The notes below the pieces were generated by a model that did no database searches, had not been told where the DNA came from, and saw nothing but the letters and a program-made list of their open reading frames with translations. Shown here one piece after another: positions 1-8,643 of a DNA stretch of 34,738 bases. The stretch spans positions 1 to 34,738 of the forward strand of contig JABCSY010000039.1 in the NCBI GenBank assembly GCA_018238625.1. The letters are read 5' to 3'. Both the position numbers and the translations under genes were made by a program. This stretch comes from Promethearchaeota archaeon. Its GTDB lineage: Archaea; Asgardarchaeota; Lokiarchaeia; Sigyniarchaeales; SOKP01. Within the stretch, counting starts at the first letter, position 1. Every line of letters starts with the position of its first letter.

Positions 1-351
1 CAAAAAAGCACCAGCTAGTGTTAAAAGCCCTATATACACCTCGGTATAGCCTCCAAGTATAATCCCAAAAAAGATTATGAAATCTCCAATTCGGTCTAAC
101 GTAGAATCTAAAAACGCACCTAGCATTGTTGGTCCTTGAAGTCGGGCAATTACCCCATCTAACTGATCAAAGAATTCGACAAGAAATAAACAAATTATAA
201 TGAAAATTAAATTTTGGAAGAGAAATCCAAAAAAAGTTAATAACGAAAAGAAAAGACCCAATATAGTTATTACATTTGCCGGTATTTTAGTTAGCTTTTT
301 ACCGAGAGGTAGCAAAAGTTTTTCTGAGAATTTCTTAACGCGTAATAACAT
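1..351 (-). CDS. CDP-alcohol phosphatidyltransferase, probable archaetidylinositol phosphate synthase (3' end beyond window)
   Basis: Reading the minus strand from the ATG at 351 gives 117 codons without a stop to the window edge, so the C-terminus is missing. An in-frame TAA lies three codons upstream, which fixes the start. The protein carries the CDP-alcohol phosphatidyltransferase signature: DQLDGVIAR, then GAFLDSTLDR, matching the D-x-x-D-G-x-x-A-R ... G-x-x-x-D-x-x-x-D pattern whose aspartates bind the metal and CDP. Hydrophobic membrane segments lie before and after it. The family swaps CMP for an alcohol headgroup on a CDP-lipid at the cytoplasmic membrane. The FLDSTLDR stretch recalls archaeal archaetidylinositol-phosphate synthases; archaetidylserine or archaetidylglycerol-phosphate synthase remain possible. 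It is transcribed away from the epimerase gene at 543. Confidence 0.85.
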   Translation of the reverse strand, partial: MLLRVKKFSEKLLLPLGKKLTKIPANVITILGLFFSLLTFFGFLFQNLIFIIICLFLVEFFDQLDGVIARLQGPTMLGAFLDSTLDRIGDFIIFFGIILGGYTEVYIGLLTLAGAFL

Positions 352-418
352 CTCGTTTTACACCTATGTAATTAAAGAGTTGTATTATTTTTTAAATAAA
401 AGATTTATGGTAATTTAT

Positions 419-452
419 AATTAATTAGTCCTTAAAATCATGAATAAAAAAA
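419..452. repeat. 34-bp direct repeat, left copy
   Basis: Identical to 1569-1602; the core reads ttaattagtccttaaaatca. The copy lies in the divergent intergenic region between the phosphatidyltransferase and the epimerase gene. The two copies bracket the epimerase exactly, 1150 bp apart. The A-rich sequence after the repeat resembles its counterpart loosely, suggesting a longer, decayed repeat. Confidence 0.85.
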
Positions 453-542
453 ATAATGAAAAATAAATTCATGAAGAAATATGAAAAAAATTCTGATGAA
501 AAACTTTTTTTGATATGATCTGATTTTATCAATAAGATCGAA

Positions 543-1526
543 ATGAAAATTCTTATTATAGGGGGTTCAGGGTTTTTAGGAAGTCGCATTTTACATTATC
601 TCTCTTTAAGAATCCATGAAATTACCGTCGTCACAAGGGGTATTCATAAAATAGACGCAAAAGAAACTTACAAGTATATCCAAATTGATCGAAAAAAACG
701 CACTAAATTTAAATCTTCACTAATGAAATATGAATTTGATTGGGTAATTGATGTTTGTGCAATGGAACATCAAGATACTAAAGAAATTATCGAGATATTC
801 AAAAATCGGATATCTCACTTTCTTCATATAAGCACTGATGCAGTATATGACTACGCACATTTGGATGATTATTCAACTTTTCCTATTTTTGAATCAGATA
901 AACAAGGGGATCTCACAGATAATCACGATTATCGACGAGAAAAGCGAAAATGTGAACAACTATTGATGCAAGCATATGAAAAAAGTAAATTTCCAGTTAC
1001 AATTATTAGACCAACATATATTTATGGTCCAAATAATTATAAATATCGAGAAAAATACTTTTTTGATAGAATTTCCGCTAAAAAAAACCTTTTTATTCCA
1101 TATCCAGGGAATGCTTATGTAGGTTTAGTCCATGTCGATGATGTTGCATCATTATGTGTCGCATGTCTTCATAATCCAAAATCTATTGGTGAAATTTATA
1201 ATGCTTCTGGAGGTGAATTAATTTCTGGAGAATTATTAGCAAAATTAGTGGGAAATATCATTGGGATTGAGCCTAATATTGTGTATTATAAAGATGACGA
1301 TTTGAAAAAATCCAGATGGCCAGAAAATAAACGTCTTTACCCATTTATAAGTAAAGGTATTAAATGCATTTCTAATCAGAAAGCAATTCACCAGCTTGGT
1401 TGGATACCTCGGATTCGTTTGAGAGAAGGGATAAATCAATGCTATAAAACATATATGGAGAAAGGATTTGAAGAAATTAATTGGAAAGATGAAGAACAAT
1501 TATTCAATATTATTTCAAATAACTAA
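543..1526 (+). CDS. NAD-dependent epimerase/dehydratase (extended SDR)
   Basis: A 327-aa protein of extended short-chain dehydrogenase type. The N-terminal Rossmann motif GGSGFLG is at residues 7-13 and the catalytic Y-x3-K pair at Tyr130/Lys134. Ser97/Thr98 in HISTDAVY occupy the usual Ser/Thr position, and RPTYIYGP follows at about 156-163, the hallmark of nucleotide-sugar epimerases and related enzymes. The later part (GLVHVDDVA, then YNASGGE) matches the substrate-domain pattern of the epimerase/CSP41-like branch. The exact substrate cannot be read. The gene stands alone, divergent from the phosphatidyltransferase and convergent with the surface-protein gene at 1656, and is flanked by a 34-bp direct repeat. 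A role in sugar-nucleotide or lipid-headgroup chemistry is only suggested by its neighbour. Confidence 0.85.
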   Translation: MKILIIGGSGFLGSRILHYLSLRIHEITVVTRGIHKIDAKETYKYIQIDRKKRTKFKSSLMKYEFDWVIDVCAMEHQDTKEIIEIFKNRISHFLHISTDAVYDYAHLDDYSTFPIFESDKQGDLTDNHDYRREKRKCEQLLMQAYEKSKFPVTIIRPTYIYGPNNYKYREKYFFDRISAKKNLFIPYPGNAYVGLVHVDDVASLCVACLHNPKSIGEIYNASGGELISGELLAKLVGNIIGIEPNIVYYKDDDLKKSRWPENKRLYPFISKGIKCISNQKAIHQLGWIPRIRLREGINQCYKTYMEKGFEEINWKDEEQLFNIISNN

Positions 1527-1568
1527 AAAATCCTACAAAACAAAAATGAAATCCAATTATAGGATGTG

Positions 1569-1602
1569 AATTAATTAGTCCTTAAAATCATGAATAAAAA
1601 AA
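1569..1602. repeat. 34-bp direct repeat, right copy
   Basis: Exact second copy of 419-452, placed between the stop of the epimerase gene and the stop of the convergent surface-protein gene. It is not part of either coding frame. A weak inverted pair, atccta at 1530-1535 and taggat at 1560-1565, lies just before it and may form a small hairpin after the epimerase stop. Confidence 0.85.
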
Positions 1603-1655
1603 TAAAGAAAAAAAATAAAAAATTAAATACTCATAAAGAAAAAAAAGATAATTAT

Positions 1656-3971
1656 TTAGAATTTAGAACTAATCCTCTTTTTAGGTAAAATCACCAAAGT
1701 AATTGCAATTCCAATTAAGGCAACTAGCTGAACGGTTAAAGTGTTCACAGTAATTAATGAGGGAATGGAAAGTATTTGCGAATATACAATTTTTCCAGGA
1801 GAAATTACTTGGATTGTATCTTTACCTCTGAATGTTTTCTCATCTTCTAGTATTCCTGTGATAATAATAGTTACTTCTTCTCCTACTTGCAGTTTTTCTT
1901 GAACATCAAATAGATCAAATTTAACCATAAGGTCAGGAATCCCATCCAAATCATAATCACCTATTTCGTTTGGCGTTAGTTTGGCGTTAATTTGATCATT
2001 TAAAAGGATGCTACTGATATCAATCTCGCTTATATCATATCCATGTCCAATTGGTAATTCGATATAAACTGTAACCCACTCTCCTGAACTTTGCAGATTT
2101 AAAGTATCTGGATCAAAATCTACTGTTGCTGGAATAATTGGAATTATTTCTGTTTCTGTCGAACTAATAATATAGGGTTGATTTGGAATTTCATCAATCT
2201 GAACATTATCGGCGAGAATTTTAGTTATCCCATCAGCAGAAACTTCAAGAGTGTAAGTATCTGTAGGGTGAGTTCCAAACTCTGGTATTACTGTTATTAA
2301 ATATTCACCAATCTTTTTCTCTGGAATAAGAATTATATCTTCAAAAGATCCGTCTCGATCAATGTCACTTTCAATATAATAAGATTCTGGAATTTCAGCT
2401 ATTTCTTTACTCCTACATAGGTTATTCGGATCGATAACAACTAAATCTACGGGAGAGTAGCTTATTATGCTTATTCCTTCTCCCCCATCTAGATATTCTT
2501 CTCGATGACCATGTATATCCATTGTATCTGCATCTAAGTATATGTCATCAGGAGAAACTGAATTATCTGCAAAAAACACACCCTCAACATCATCAATGTC
2601 TATATCTATATATTGATTAAAATACGCAGCCCACACTAACTCTGAGCAATACCAATTTGGTTCAGAAGGATCATATGATTTACCTACAATGTTTAGCGTA
2701 TAACTTGGTTTATTTTCTCCTTCTCTTTTTGCTTGTTGAAAAGCCCATTGAGCTGCTGCAATTCTTTGTTCCGATGAAGCCGATACAACGCGAAGCAGTG
2801 AAACATATTTTTCATTTGGAAAATCCCAATCAGATATATCATAATCGCTAATACCTCCATCCACTTCCCTTCGAGCTTCTACTACTAAACCATTTCCAAC
2901 ATATATCCCCGCGTGTGTCCAAAAAAGTCCTGCGATACTAAGCCAACCCTTGCTTCTACTTAATAGTATATCACCTGGCAGAATATCTCTTCTCCATATA
3001 GGATCTAGACATTCATTATCAATTATGGCATTTCCTATACAATCACTGGATTCTGAAATACATAGATAATTGTGTAAGAGATTATTAGAACAAATTAAAT
3101 TATAATTTGACCTGTCAAGACCAATACCAGCTGGACTATAATGAACTTCATTTTCTGAAACTTCATTAGCATCACTTAAACATAATTGTATCCCTGAGTG
3201 TTTATTTTCTTCTAAATAATTACCTGAAATTGTGCTATCACGACATCTCTCTAAATACATTCCATTCCAACCATTATTATTTACATAATTACCAGATACA
3301 ATGTTATTATCTGTCGTTCCTAGATTAGATTCAATAAGTATTCCGACTTGAGTATTATCATCAACAATATTTCCCGTAATAGTGCTGCGATCACATTCCA
3401 TAATAAACATCCCCCATCCATAATTATTATTTACAATATTATCAGAGATAATATTATCAACATCGAAATTCATAGATATTCCAGCCGCCACATTTTCATT
3501 CATAGTATTCCCTATAACTTTATTATTTTCTCCATAATTAACGACAATACCATTTTTGCTGTTGTAAGAACAGTCATTATCAATTAACTGCCCATTTTCT
3601 GTTCTTTGTAACCATATTGCTGTTTCTTTATTATATATAATACAATTTTCAATGATGAAGTAGGCATCAGAATTTTCAATTAAAATGCCGTATCCACTCC
3701 CATCACCAATAATAATTAAATCTCGAATCACATAGGGATCTAGAAGAATACCAGACCCATCGCATCGCCCTTCTAATCTAAAATCTATCCATTCTAGATT
3801 ACCGTTTATATGAATTTCAGCCGGTTCTTGACTAGATTTAAGTTTTGAGTTTGGTAAGGCTTCGTTTGAATTTACATTAACATTTAATGGAGATATCATT
3901 AAAAAAACAGAACCAAATAGTAAAACTAGCAGAAAACCATTTAATATTCTATTTTGAATTTTAAACTTCAT
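1656..3971 (-). CDS. Secreted beta-helix protein with YiiX/C92-type papain-like domain and C-terminal membrane anchor
   Basis: A 771-aa surface protein. Residues 1-35 form a signal peptide or N-anchor. Residues 50-320 are a right-handed parallel beta-helix of NosD/PbH1 type, rich in N-x-x-x-x-N and G-I-x-I/L turns. Residues 328-480 match the permuted papain-like fold of the YiiX/C92 amidase group: DILLSRS, His353 in WTHAGIYVG, Glu365, and Cys442 in WYCSELVWAAY form the expected Cys-His pair. Residues 534-700 are beta-rich with Asp-rich, Ca-loop-like motifs (SDIDRDG; GDYDLDGIPDLMVKF). A hydrophobic helix at 743-763 followed by KKR anchors the C-terminus. It probably faces outwards and may cut or trim a cell-surface peptide or lipid-linked amide. 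The substrate is unknown. Its promoter probably lies at 4084-4093. Confidence 0.82.
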   Translation of the reverse strand: MKFKIQNRILNGFLLVLLFGSVFLMISPLNVNVNSNEALPNSKLKSSQEPAEIHINGNLEWIDFRLEGRCDGSGILLDPYVIRDLIIIGDGSGYGILIENSDAYFIIENCIIYNKETAIWLQRTENGQLIDNDCSYNSKNGIVVNYGENNKVIGNTMNENVAAGISMNFDVDNIISDNIVNNNYGWGMFIMECDRSTITGNIVDDNTQVGILIESNLGTTDNNIVSGNYVNNNGWNGMYLERCRDSTISGNYLEENKHSGIQLCLSDANEVSENEVHYSPAGIGLDRSNYNLICSNNLLHNYLCISESSDCIGNAIIDNECLDPIWRRDILPGDILLSRSKGWLSIAGLFWTHAGIYVGNGLVVEARREVDGGISDYDISDWDFPNEKYVSLLRVVSASSEQRIAAAQWAFQQAKREGENKPSYTLNIVGKSYDPSEPNWYCSELVWAAYFNQYIDIDIDDVEGVFFADNSVSPDDIYLDADTMDIHGHREEYLDGGEGISIISYSPVDLVVIDPNNLCRSKEIAEIPESYYIESDIDRDGSFEDIILIPEKKIGEYLITVIPEFGTHPTDTYTLEVSADGITKILADNVQIDEIPNQPYIISSTETEIIPIIPATVDFDPDTLNLQSSGEWVTVYIELPIGHGYDISEIDISSILLNDQINAKLTPNEIGDYDLDGIPDLMVKFDLFDVQEKLQVGEEVTIIITGILEDEKTFRGKDTIQVISPGKIVYSQILSIPSLITVNTLTVQLVALIGIAITLVILPKKRISSKF

Positions 3972-4058
3972 TTAATCACTTTTTTTAGATTTTCAATCAT
4001 TTTTTGGTAAATTAATAAATCTTAGGATATTTTTGTTAATAAACTTTTAGGTAGTAAT

Positions 4059-4076
4059 AAACCCAGTGATGGGTTT
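4059..4076 (-). promoter_or_regulatory. Perfect 7-bp hairpin at the predicted transcript start of the surface-protein gene
   Basis: The arms aaaccca and tgggttt are perfectly complementary around a gtga loop. They sit 10-25 bp downstream, in the minus direction, of the TATA box at 4084-4093. The hairpin would therefore form at the very 5' end of an approximately 90-nt leader, or act as an operator over the start site. Confidence 0.5.
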
Positions 4077-4083
4077 TAAATTT

Positions 4084-4093
4084 CTTATATAAA
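4084..4093 (-). promoter_or_regulatory. TATA box for the surface-protein gene
   Basis: On the minus strand this reads tttatataag, a good archaeal TATA box. The expected start some 25 nt downstream would fall near 4060, leaving a leader of about 90 nt before the ATG at 3971. Predicted from sequence only. Confidence 0.45.
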
Positions 4094-4230
4094 TAGAGGT
4101 TTTAGTAGTATTTAATCTGAAAAAATAATTTTGAGTATTATTTTAAAAATTCTATTTTTTATTTATGTTTTTAAAGAAAATTAGCATAAGTTTTGAAAGT
4201 TATATGCTCAATTTGAAGGTAGTTTTATTT

Positions 4231-4257
4231 AAATGTTTGTGTTTTAAATAAACATTT
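4231..4257. repeat. 8-bp inverted repeat in the divergent intergenic region
   Basis: The arms aaatgttt (4231-4238) and aaacattt (4250-4257) are perfectly complementary, with an 11-nt A/T spacer. This could be a binding site for a dimeric regulator of either divergent gene. In such A/T-rich sequence chance is a real alternative. Confidence 0.4.
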
Positions 4258-4373
4258 CTAGATACAATTATATATTTATATTTTATAAAATAAGTTATTA
4301 TCATTTATTTTATACTACTCTAAACTATTCAAAATCACTCAAATATTTAAACATAAAAATAAATTTTTATAAT

Positions 4374-6926
4374 ATGCCAAGAAAGAATACAAAGAAAAAA
4401 AATTCATTTTGCAGTAAAAACCCAACTTTTCATAGACATGATAATAGTATGTGTTCTAATGAAGAAATTTATATACCCCCTAATGATGAATTTTTCGAAG
4501 CTGATTTAGCTAATAAAATATCTAATATTGAAATCAATTCTAAGAATTCATTTCCTATAAAGATTTCCAGCACTTTAGATTCTCCTCAATCGTCTTTAGA
4601 TAAATATCTGCTACCAGAAGCTCAAAAATGTCTTCTACTTATTGTTGATCATGTAATTTCTTGTTATATGCAACGAGTTAATGAAAATAGAAAATTATTA
4701 CCTAAATATGATCCTAATTTACCTATATCAAAATTTATAGTAGATTTATCCAGTCTAGATCCAACATTAATTAATAACATTGTTAACAAAAAGGGAAAAA
4801 GCAAATATCAATGGTGGGGGTTTATTTACGAATGGGTAGATATGTGGACAAATGTCACTATGACTGGTAAAACTACTCGACCTATTCCAATTCGGAAATG
4901 GGAATATATATGGAGGGCTATTTATATACCCCCTAACATAACATCTTTAAAACAAAAATATAAAAATCATTTTTATAGAGATATTAATCATAAAATACAT
5001 TATGATAGTTTAAATATCAACCCAGAAATTAGAAACGATATTACAGAAGAAATTATTAAACAGATAAAGATTAACGGTTTAATTTTTCATCATTTAAGAA
5101 AAACCAATTTAATACCTCAAAACATTACTGGACTAAGAGATATTAGTCCTTATGATTATTCGTTAATTGAAACAGCTATAAATAATAGATTTCATTTTCG
5201 AATTTTAGAGCTAACATTTAGCAACAATTCTCTATCTGCTTGTGAAATTAGACGAGTTCATCACCAACAAGGATTAGGAATTGCGCTTAATAGAGATGAT
5301 AAATCATCGGGATCTAACTCTATCCATAATGCTATTATTTTAGATATTTTGAGGTGTGTAGCTAGCGGTTTAAAAACAAAACAAATTCATAAAGAATTAT
5401 TAAAAAAAGGCTATAACCTTGATGAAAGTACCATCAGTACCACATTAGAGGATGTTTTTGGAGGTATGCGGAAAGCTCAAGACAATCTTTTAAACTCCGT
5501 TTTAGATTTATTTTTTGAAAAATATGAACAACATTTAATTACAATTTACGATTTTTTTGAACGCGGTTTTAGCTCAGATATTATTGCTAGTTTGTCAGGT
5601 TTAGATAAAATTTTTGGAGACTCCGCCGAGATCGTCAGACGGGTTATTAAAAAAAAATATTCCCCACATTATAATAATTGTAAATCCTATACACAATTGC
5701 GTGCTATGGTATTTAAAGATTTATTTACGAAAGAAATAAAATTAGGTAAAAAAAATTATTCAGATCTTTTAGAAAAATTCGATGGATTTTTTGATCCTTC
5801 AGATCGGAATAAAACAAGAAGAATTTCTGATTATTTTATTACCGTTTTTGATGGAAAACTTCTTTCCGAAATTTTATTAGATTTGGGAAGAGAAAACTTT
5901 TCAGAAAATGAGGTCGTGCGTTTAAATCGACAAATTATAAATAAGGAAAAAGTCAAAAATCCAAATATATATCAAGATTTTATTAATAAGGTAGATCAAA
6001 AAGAGTTACTCCTAAAGGCACTCAAATTATTAAAAATAAAGATTTGGGACGAAGGCATCACCAACTATTCTAGTAATCAATTATGCTTAGATCTGAATTT
6101 TGGCAATATATTTCTTTTAACAACAAAAAATATTAAAAGCTCACCTAAAAAATTAATTAAAGAATTTATGGGTAAATCTTTTCATGAATTAATAGTCCAA
6201 GCATTAAATTTAAGAGATAAAGCTATTCATTTAGTTTATGATCACATTGATAAAATTGCTACGACAAGTGGCGTTTTTGGTTATAATTGTATAAATATTC
6301 TTACAGATTTAGGATTTGATCGGTTCTATACAAATAATACTTTAAAGACTAAACATAAACAAATAATTAATAAATTTTTGGGATTTTCGTCGTTTCAAGG
6401 AATAATTGATGTTGTCATTGAAGATCCCTTATATGAAGTATTCGATTTTACTGATATTAGTTCAGATTTTTATGTTAAAAATGTTCAAGAAATTTACGCT
6501 GAATCGTTAAAATTAGTAAGACATAATATTATAGAAAAAACGACACGGTATAATTCGTTTTTGTTATGTAAAGATCTTGCTTCAAAAGGTAAATTACATG
6601 GTTTTTCTAATAGGACTGTTAAATCTGATGCCGATTATATAATTCAGACTCTTTTTAAAATGTCTTTTGATCAGTTTAGAATAAAAGCATTGAATTTTCG
6701 AGAAAAAGCTTTAATATTAATTCATAAACATATAAATGAAATTGGAACTATTTTACCATCGGGACAACGGAGAGGAGCAACCTATAAAAAAAGTGATCTT
6801 TTACTGGATTTAGGATTTGATGAATTTCTTAGTAAAAAAAACATTATTTCTGAATCAAATCCAAAATTCGAGAGATATATAGGACTTACATTTGACGAAT
6901 TAGTAGAAATTGTTAAAAATAATTAA
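4374..6926 (+). CDS. Unrecognised 850-aa protein with HTH-like segments and four degenerate C-terminal repeats
   Basis: I do not recognise this family. Residues 1-75 are polar and low-complexity, with two cysteines and two histidines (13-27). Residues 75-315 are a probably folded domain with a Trp-rich patch (QWWGFIYEWVDMW, 146-158). Residues 320-365 look like a helix-turn-helix or winged segment (SGLKTKQIHKELLKKG, then STISTTL), and another helical unit follows at 388-430. From about 545 to the end a 65-80-aa unit recurs four times (about 545-606, 607-676, 705-768, 769-847). Its consensus is A-L-x-x-R-x-K-A-x-x-L-hydrophobic helix, a variable loop, D-L-G-F-D-x-F, and a closing helix G-x-S-F-x-E-L. 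A TATA-like box about 27 nt upstream suggests a leaderless transcript. The repeats and HTH-like parts suggest nucleic-acid binding, but this is inference. Confidence 0.75.
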   Translation: MPRKNTKKKNSFCSKNPTFHRHDNSMCSNEEIYIPPNDEFFEADLANKISNIEINSKNSFPIKISSTLDSPQSSLDKYLLPEAQKCLLLIVDHVISCYMQRVNENRKLLPKYDPNLPISKFIVDLSSLDPTLINNIVNKKGKSKYQWWGFIYEWVDMWTNVTMTGKTTRPIPIRKWEYIWRAIYIPPNITSLKQKYKNHFYRDINHKIHYDSLNINPEIRNDITEEIIKQIKINGLIFHHLRKTNLIPQNITGLRDISPYDYSLIETAINNRFHFRILELTFSNNSLSACEIRRVHHQQGLGIALNRDDKSSGSNSIHNAIILDILRCVASGLKTKQIHKELLKKGYNLDESTISTTLEDVFGGMRKAQDNLLNSVLDLFFEKYEQHLITIYDFFERGFSSDIIASLSGLDKIFGDSAEIVRRVIKKKYSPHYNNCKSYTQLRAMVFKDLFTKEIKLGKKNYSDLLEKFDGFFDPSDRNKTRRISDYFITVFDGKLLSEILLDLGRENFSENEVVRLNRQIINKEKVKNPNIYQDFINKVDQKELLLKALKLLKIKIWDEGITNYSSNQLCLDLNFGNIFLLTTKNIKSSPKKLIKEFMGKSFHELIVQALNLRDKAIHLVYDHIDKIATTSGVFGYNCINILTDLGFDRFYTNNTLKTKHKQIINKFLGFSSFQGIIDVVIEDPLYEVFDFTDISSDFYVKNVQEIYAESLKLVRHNIIEKTTRYNSFLLCKDLASKGKLHGFSNRTVKSDADYIIQTLFKMSFDQFRIKALNFREKALILIHKHINEIGTILPSGQRRGATYKKSDLLLDLGFDEFLSKKNIISESNPKFERYIGLTFDELVEIVKNN

Positions 6927-6943
6927 AAATTAAAGATTAAAAA

Positions 6944-8437
6944 TTAGAATCCATAAATTGGATAAAACTTCTTTTCTATGTATTCTATGAAATAGTTTGG
7001 ATTTAAATCTTCCCCTGTAATTTTCTTAATTAAATCGTTTGCTTGATAAATTTTACCATATTGGTGTACATTTTCTCGTAAGTAAGTTAATAAGTTTGAA
7101 AAATTACCTTTTTCGTATTCCTCTGGTAAAGTTGGATTCTTTTTAAGGGCGTCCTTATAAATCTGTGCTCCGTAAAGATTACCAAGATAGTAAGTGGGAA
7201 AGTACCCCACATAACCACTGGACCAATGTACATCTTGTAAGACGCCGTCTGCATCGCTTGGTGGAGTGATTCCCAATAGTTCTTCCATTTTTTCGTTCCA
7301 TAACTCTGGTAGCTCACTAACCTGTACTTTACCTTCTATAATGTCTTTTTCCATTTCAAATCTGAGAATAACGTGCATACCATAAGTAACTTCATCAGCG
7401 TCGACACGAATCAACGAAGGTTGTACTGTATTTATACTACGATAAAAGTCTTCCATAGATTTCCTCTTTAAATTTTTTGGAAACCTTTTTTCTAATTTTG
7501 GATACCAGAATTTCCAAAACTCTTTACTGCGTCCAACCATGTTTTCCCACATGCGAGATTGAGATTCGTGGATACCCATCGAACATCCGTCTGCTATAAT
7601 TGTGTCGTGAATTTTTTCCATAAATCCCATTTGATAAAGACCGTGCCCACATTCGTGAATAGTCCCAAAAAGGCATGTTGAGAAGAAATCTTCATTTATT
7701 CGAGTAGTAATTCGCGTATCTGTCGACGATAAAGACGTTGTAAACGGATGAGCCGATTTGTCTTGACGACCATGTTCGAGATCAAAATTCAGTTTTTTTA
7801 TAACTTCAATACTAAATTTCCACTGCTCATCTTTGTTCCATTTTTGAGTGAGAATAGAAAAATCAGGTTTATCGTTTGAAGAATCCAATTTTTTAATAAT
7901 TTTAATGAGTTTCGGTCTTGATTCATTAAAGATGTTCGCAATCCAATCGTTTGTAGCACCTGGTTCGTAGAGATCAATTAGAGTAGAGTATGGATCGGGG
8001 TGCGTTTCTAATTTATTAGCGACTTCAATTTGTAGACCAATCATCTTTTCTAAAAGCGGTTGAAAAATTGAAAAGTCGTCCTTTTTCCTCGCTTCCATCC
8101 ATTTGCCATGTCCAAGAGAAGCGGTTTTTGAGATCTCTTCCACTAATTCGGTCGGTAATTTAACTTTCAGTTCATATTCTCTTTTAGCTTCGCGTAAAGT
8201 GGCAGCATCAATTAAATTTAAATCAGTTTGTTTTTCAGCTTTCTTTATTAGCTTTCCTATTTTATCTGAAACTAATTTTTCATGCACAATTTTACTCATT
8301 AGTGCCCTTTGCGCACCTCTCCCCTCAAACGCTCCGTGAGGTAGGTTGACTTGCTCATCCCACCCTAGTAAAGCACGGATATAATTAAGACGAGTTATTT
8401 CGGTAAATTCTTGTTTAAGTTCTTCTATAGGATTCAT
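6944..8437 (-). CDS. Thermostable carboxypeptidase Taq-type metallopeptidase (M32)
   Basis: A 497-aa protein, the usual size for family M32. It holds the zinc motif HECGH at 261-265 and the third-ligand motif HESQSR at 290-295. The M32 signatures HPF (230-232), TDTRITTR (239-246), IRVDADE (343-349) and GYFPTYYLGN (411-420) are all present. These zinc carboxypeptidases remove C-terminal residues in the cytoplasm; no signal peptide is seen. All catalytic positions look intact. The stop is 17 nt from the convergent 850-aa gene. The ATG at 8437 starts the conserved N-terminus (MNPIEELKQEF), so the start is well supported. Confidence 0.95.
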   Translation of the reverse strand: MNPIEELKQEFTEITRLNYIRALLGWDEQVNLPHGAFEGRGAQRALMSKIVHEKLVSDKIGKLIKKAEKQTDLNLIDAATLREAKREYELKVKLPTELVEEISKTASLGHGKWMEARKKDDFSIFQPLLEKMIGLQIEVANKLETHPDPYSTLIDLYEPGATNDWIANIFNESRPKLIKIIKKLDSSNDKPDFSILTQKWNKDEQWKFSIEVIKKLNFDLEHGRQDKSAHPFTTSLSSTDTRITTRINEDFFSTCLFGTIHECGHGLYQMGFMEKIHDTIIADGCSMGIHESQSRMWENMVGRSKEFWKFWYPKLEKRFPKNLKRKSMEDFYRSINTVQPSLIRVDADEVTYGMHVILRFEMEKDIIEGKVQVSELPELWNEKMEELLGITPPSDADGVLQDVHWSSGYVGYFPTYYLGNLYGAQIYKDALKKNPTLPEEYEKGNFSNLLTYLRENVHQYGKIYQANDLIKKITGEDLNPNYFIEYIEKKFYPIYGF

Positions 8438-8643
8438 TTTAAATAAGTTAGTTCTATATAATTTTTAATTTGAAATATATGACTTATATCAATGTATTCA
8501 ATGTATCCAAAAAATATTTCTGTTTTACAAAAAAAAAAAAATTAAGAGTTCAGAATCTGTATTAATTAAAGTTTTTAAATTAAGTGATAAATTATTTATT
8601 AATCTCTTTCAATTATCATCATTAAAATTAGCGTGAAAAATCA

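Larger units (their letters stand above)
3972..4373. other. 402-bp A/T-rich divergent intergenic region
   Basis: No coding frame is convincing here. It holds a minus-strand TATA box and hairpin for the surface-protein gene (4059-4093), an 8-bp inverted repeat (4231-4257), and a plus-strand TATA-like box, atatttaaac at 4343-4352, about 27 nt before the ATG at 4374. I saw no RNA gene. Confidence 0.6.

Noticed and set aside
200..424. Open frame of 74 codons on the plus strand
   Set aside because: It overlaps, in antisense, the clear CDP-alcohol phosphatidyltransferase on the minus strand and has no recognisable features.
4374..6926. 850-aa gene as a transposase
   Set aside because: No DDE, HUH or recombinase motif was seen, and no terminal inverted repeats or target duplication flank it.
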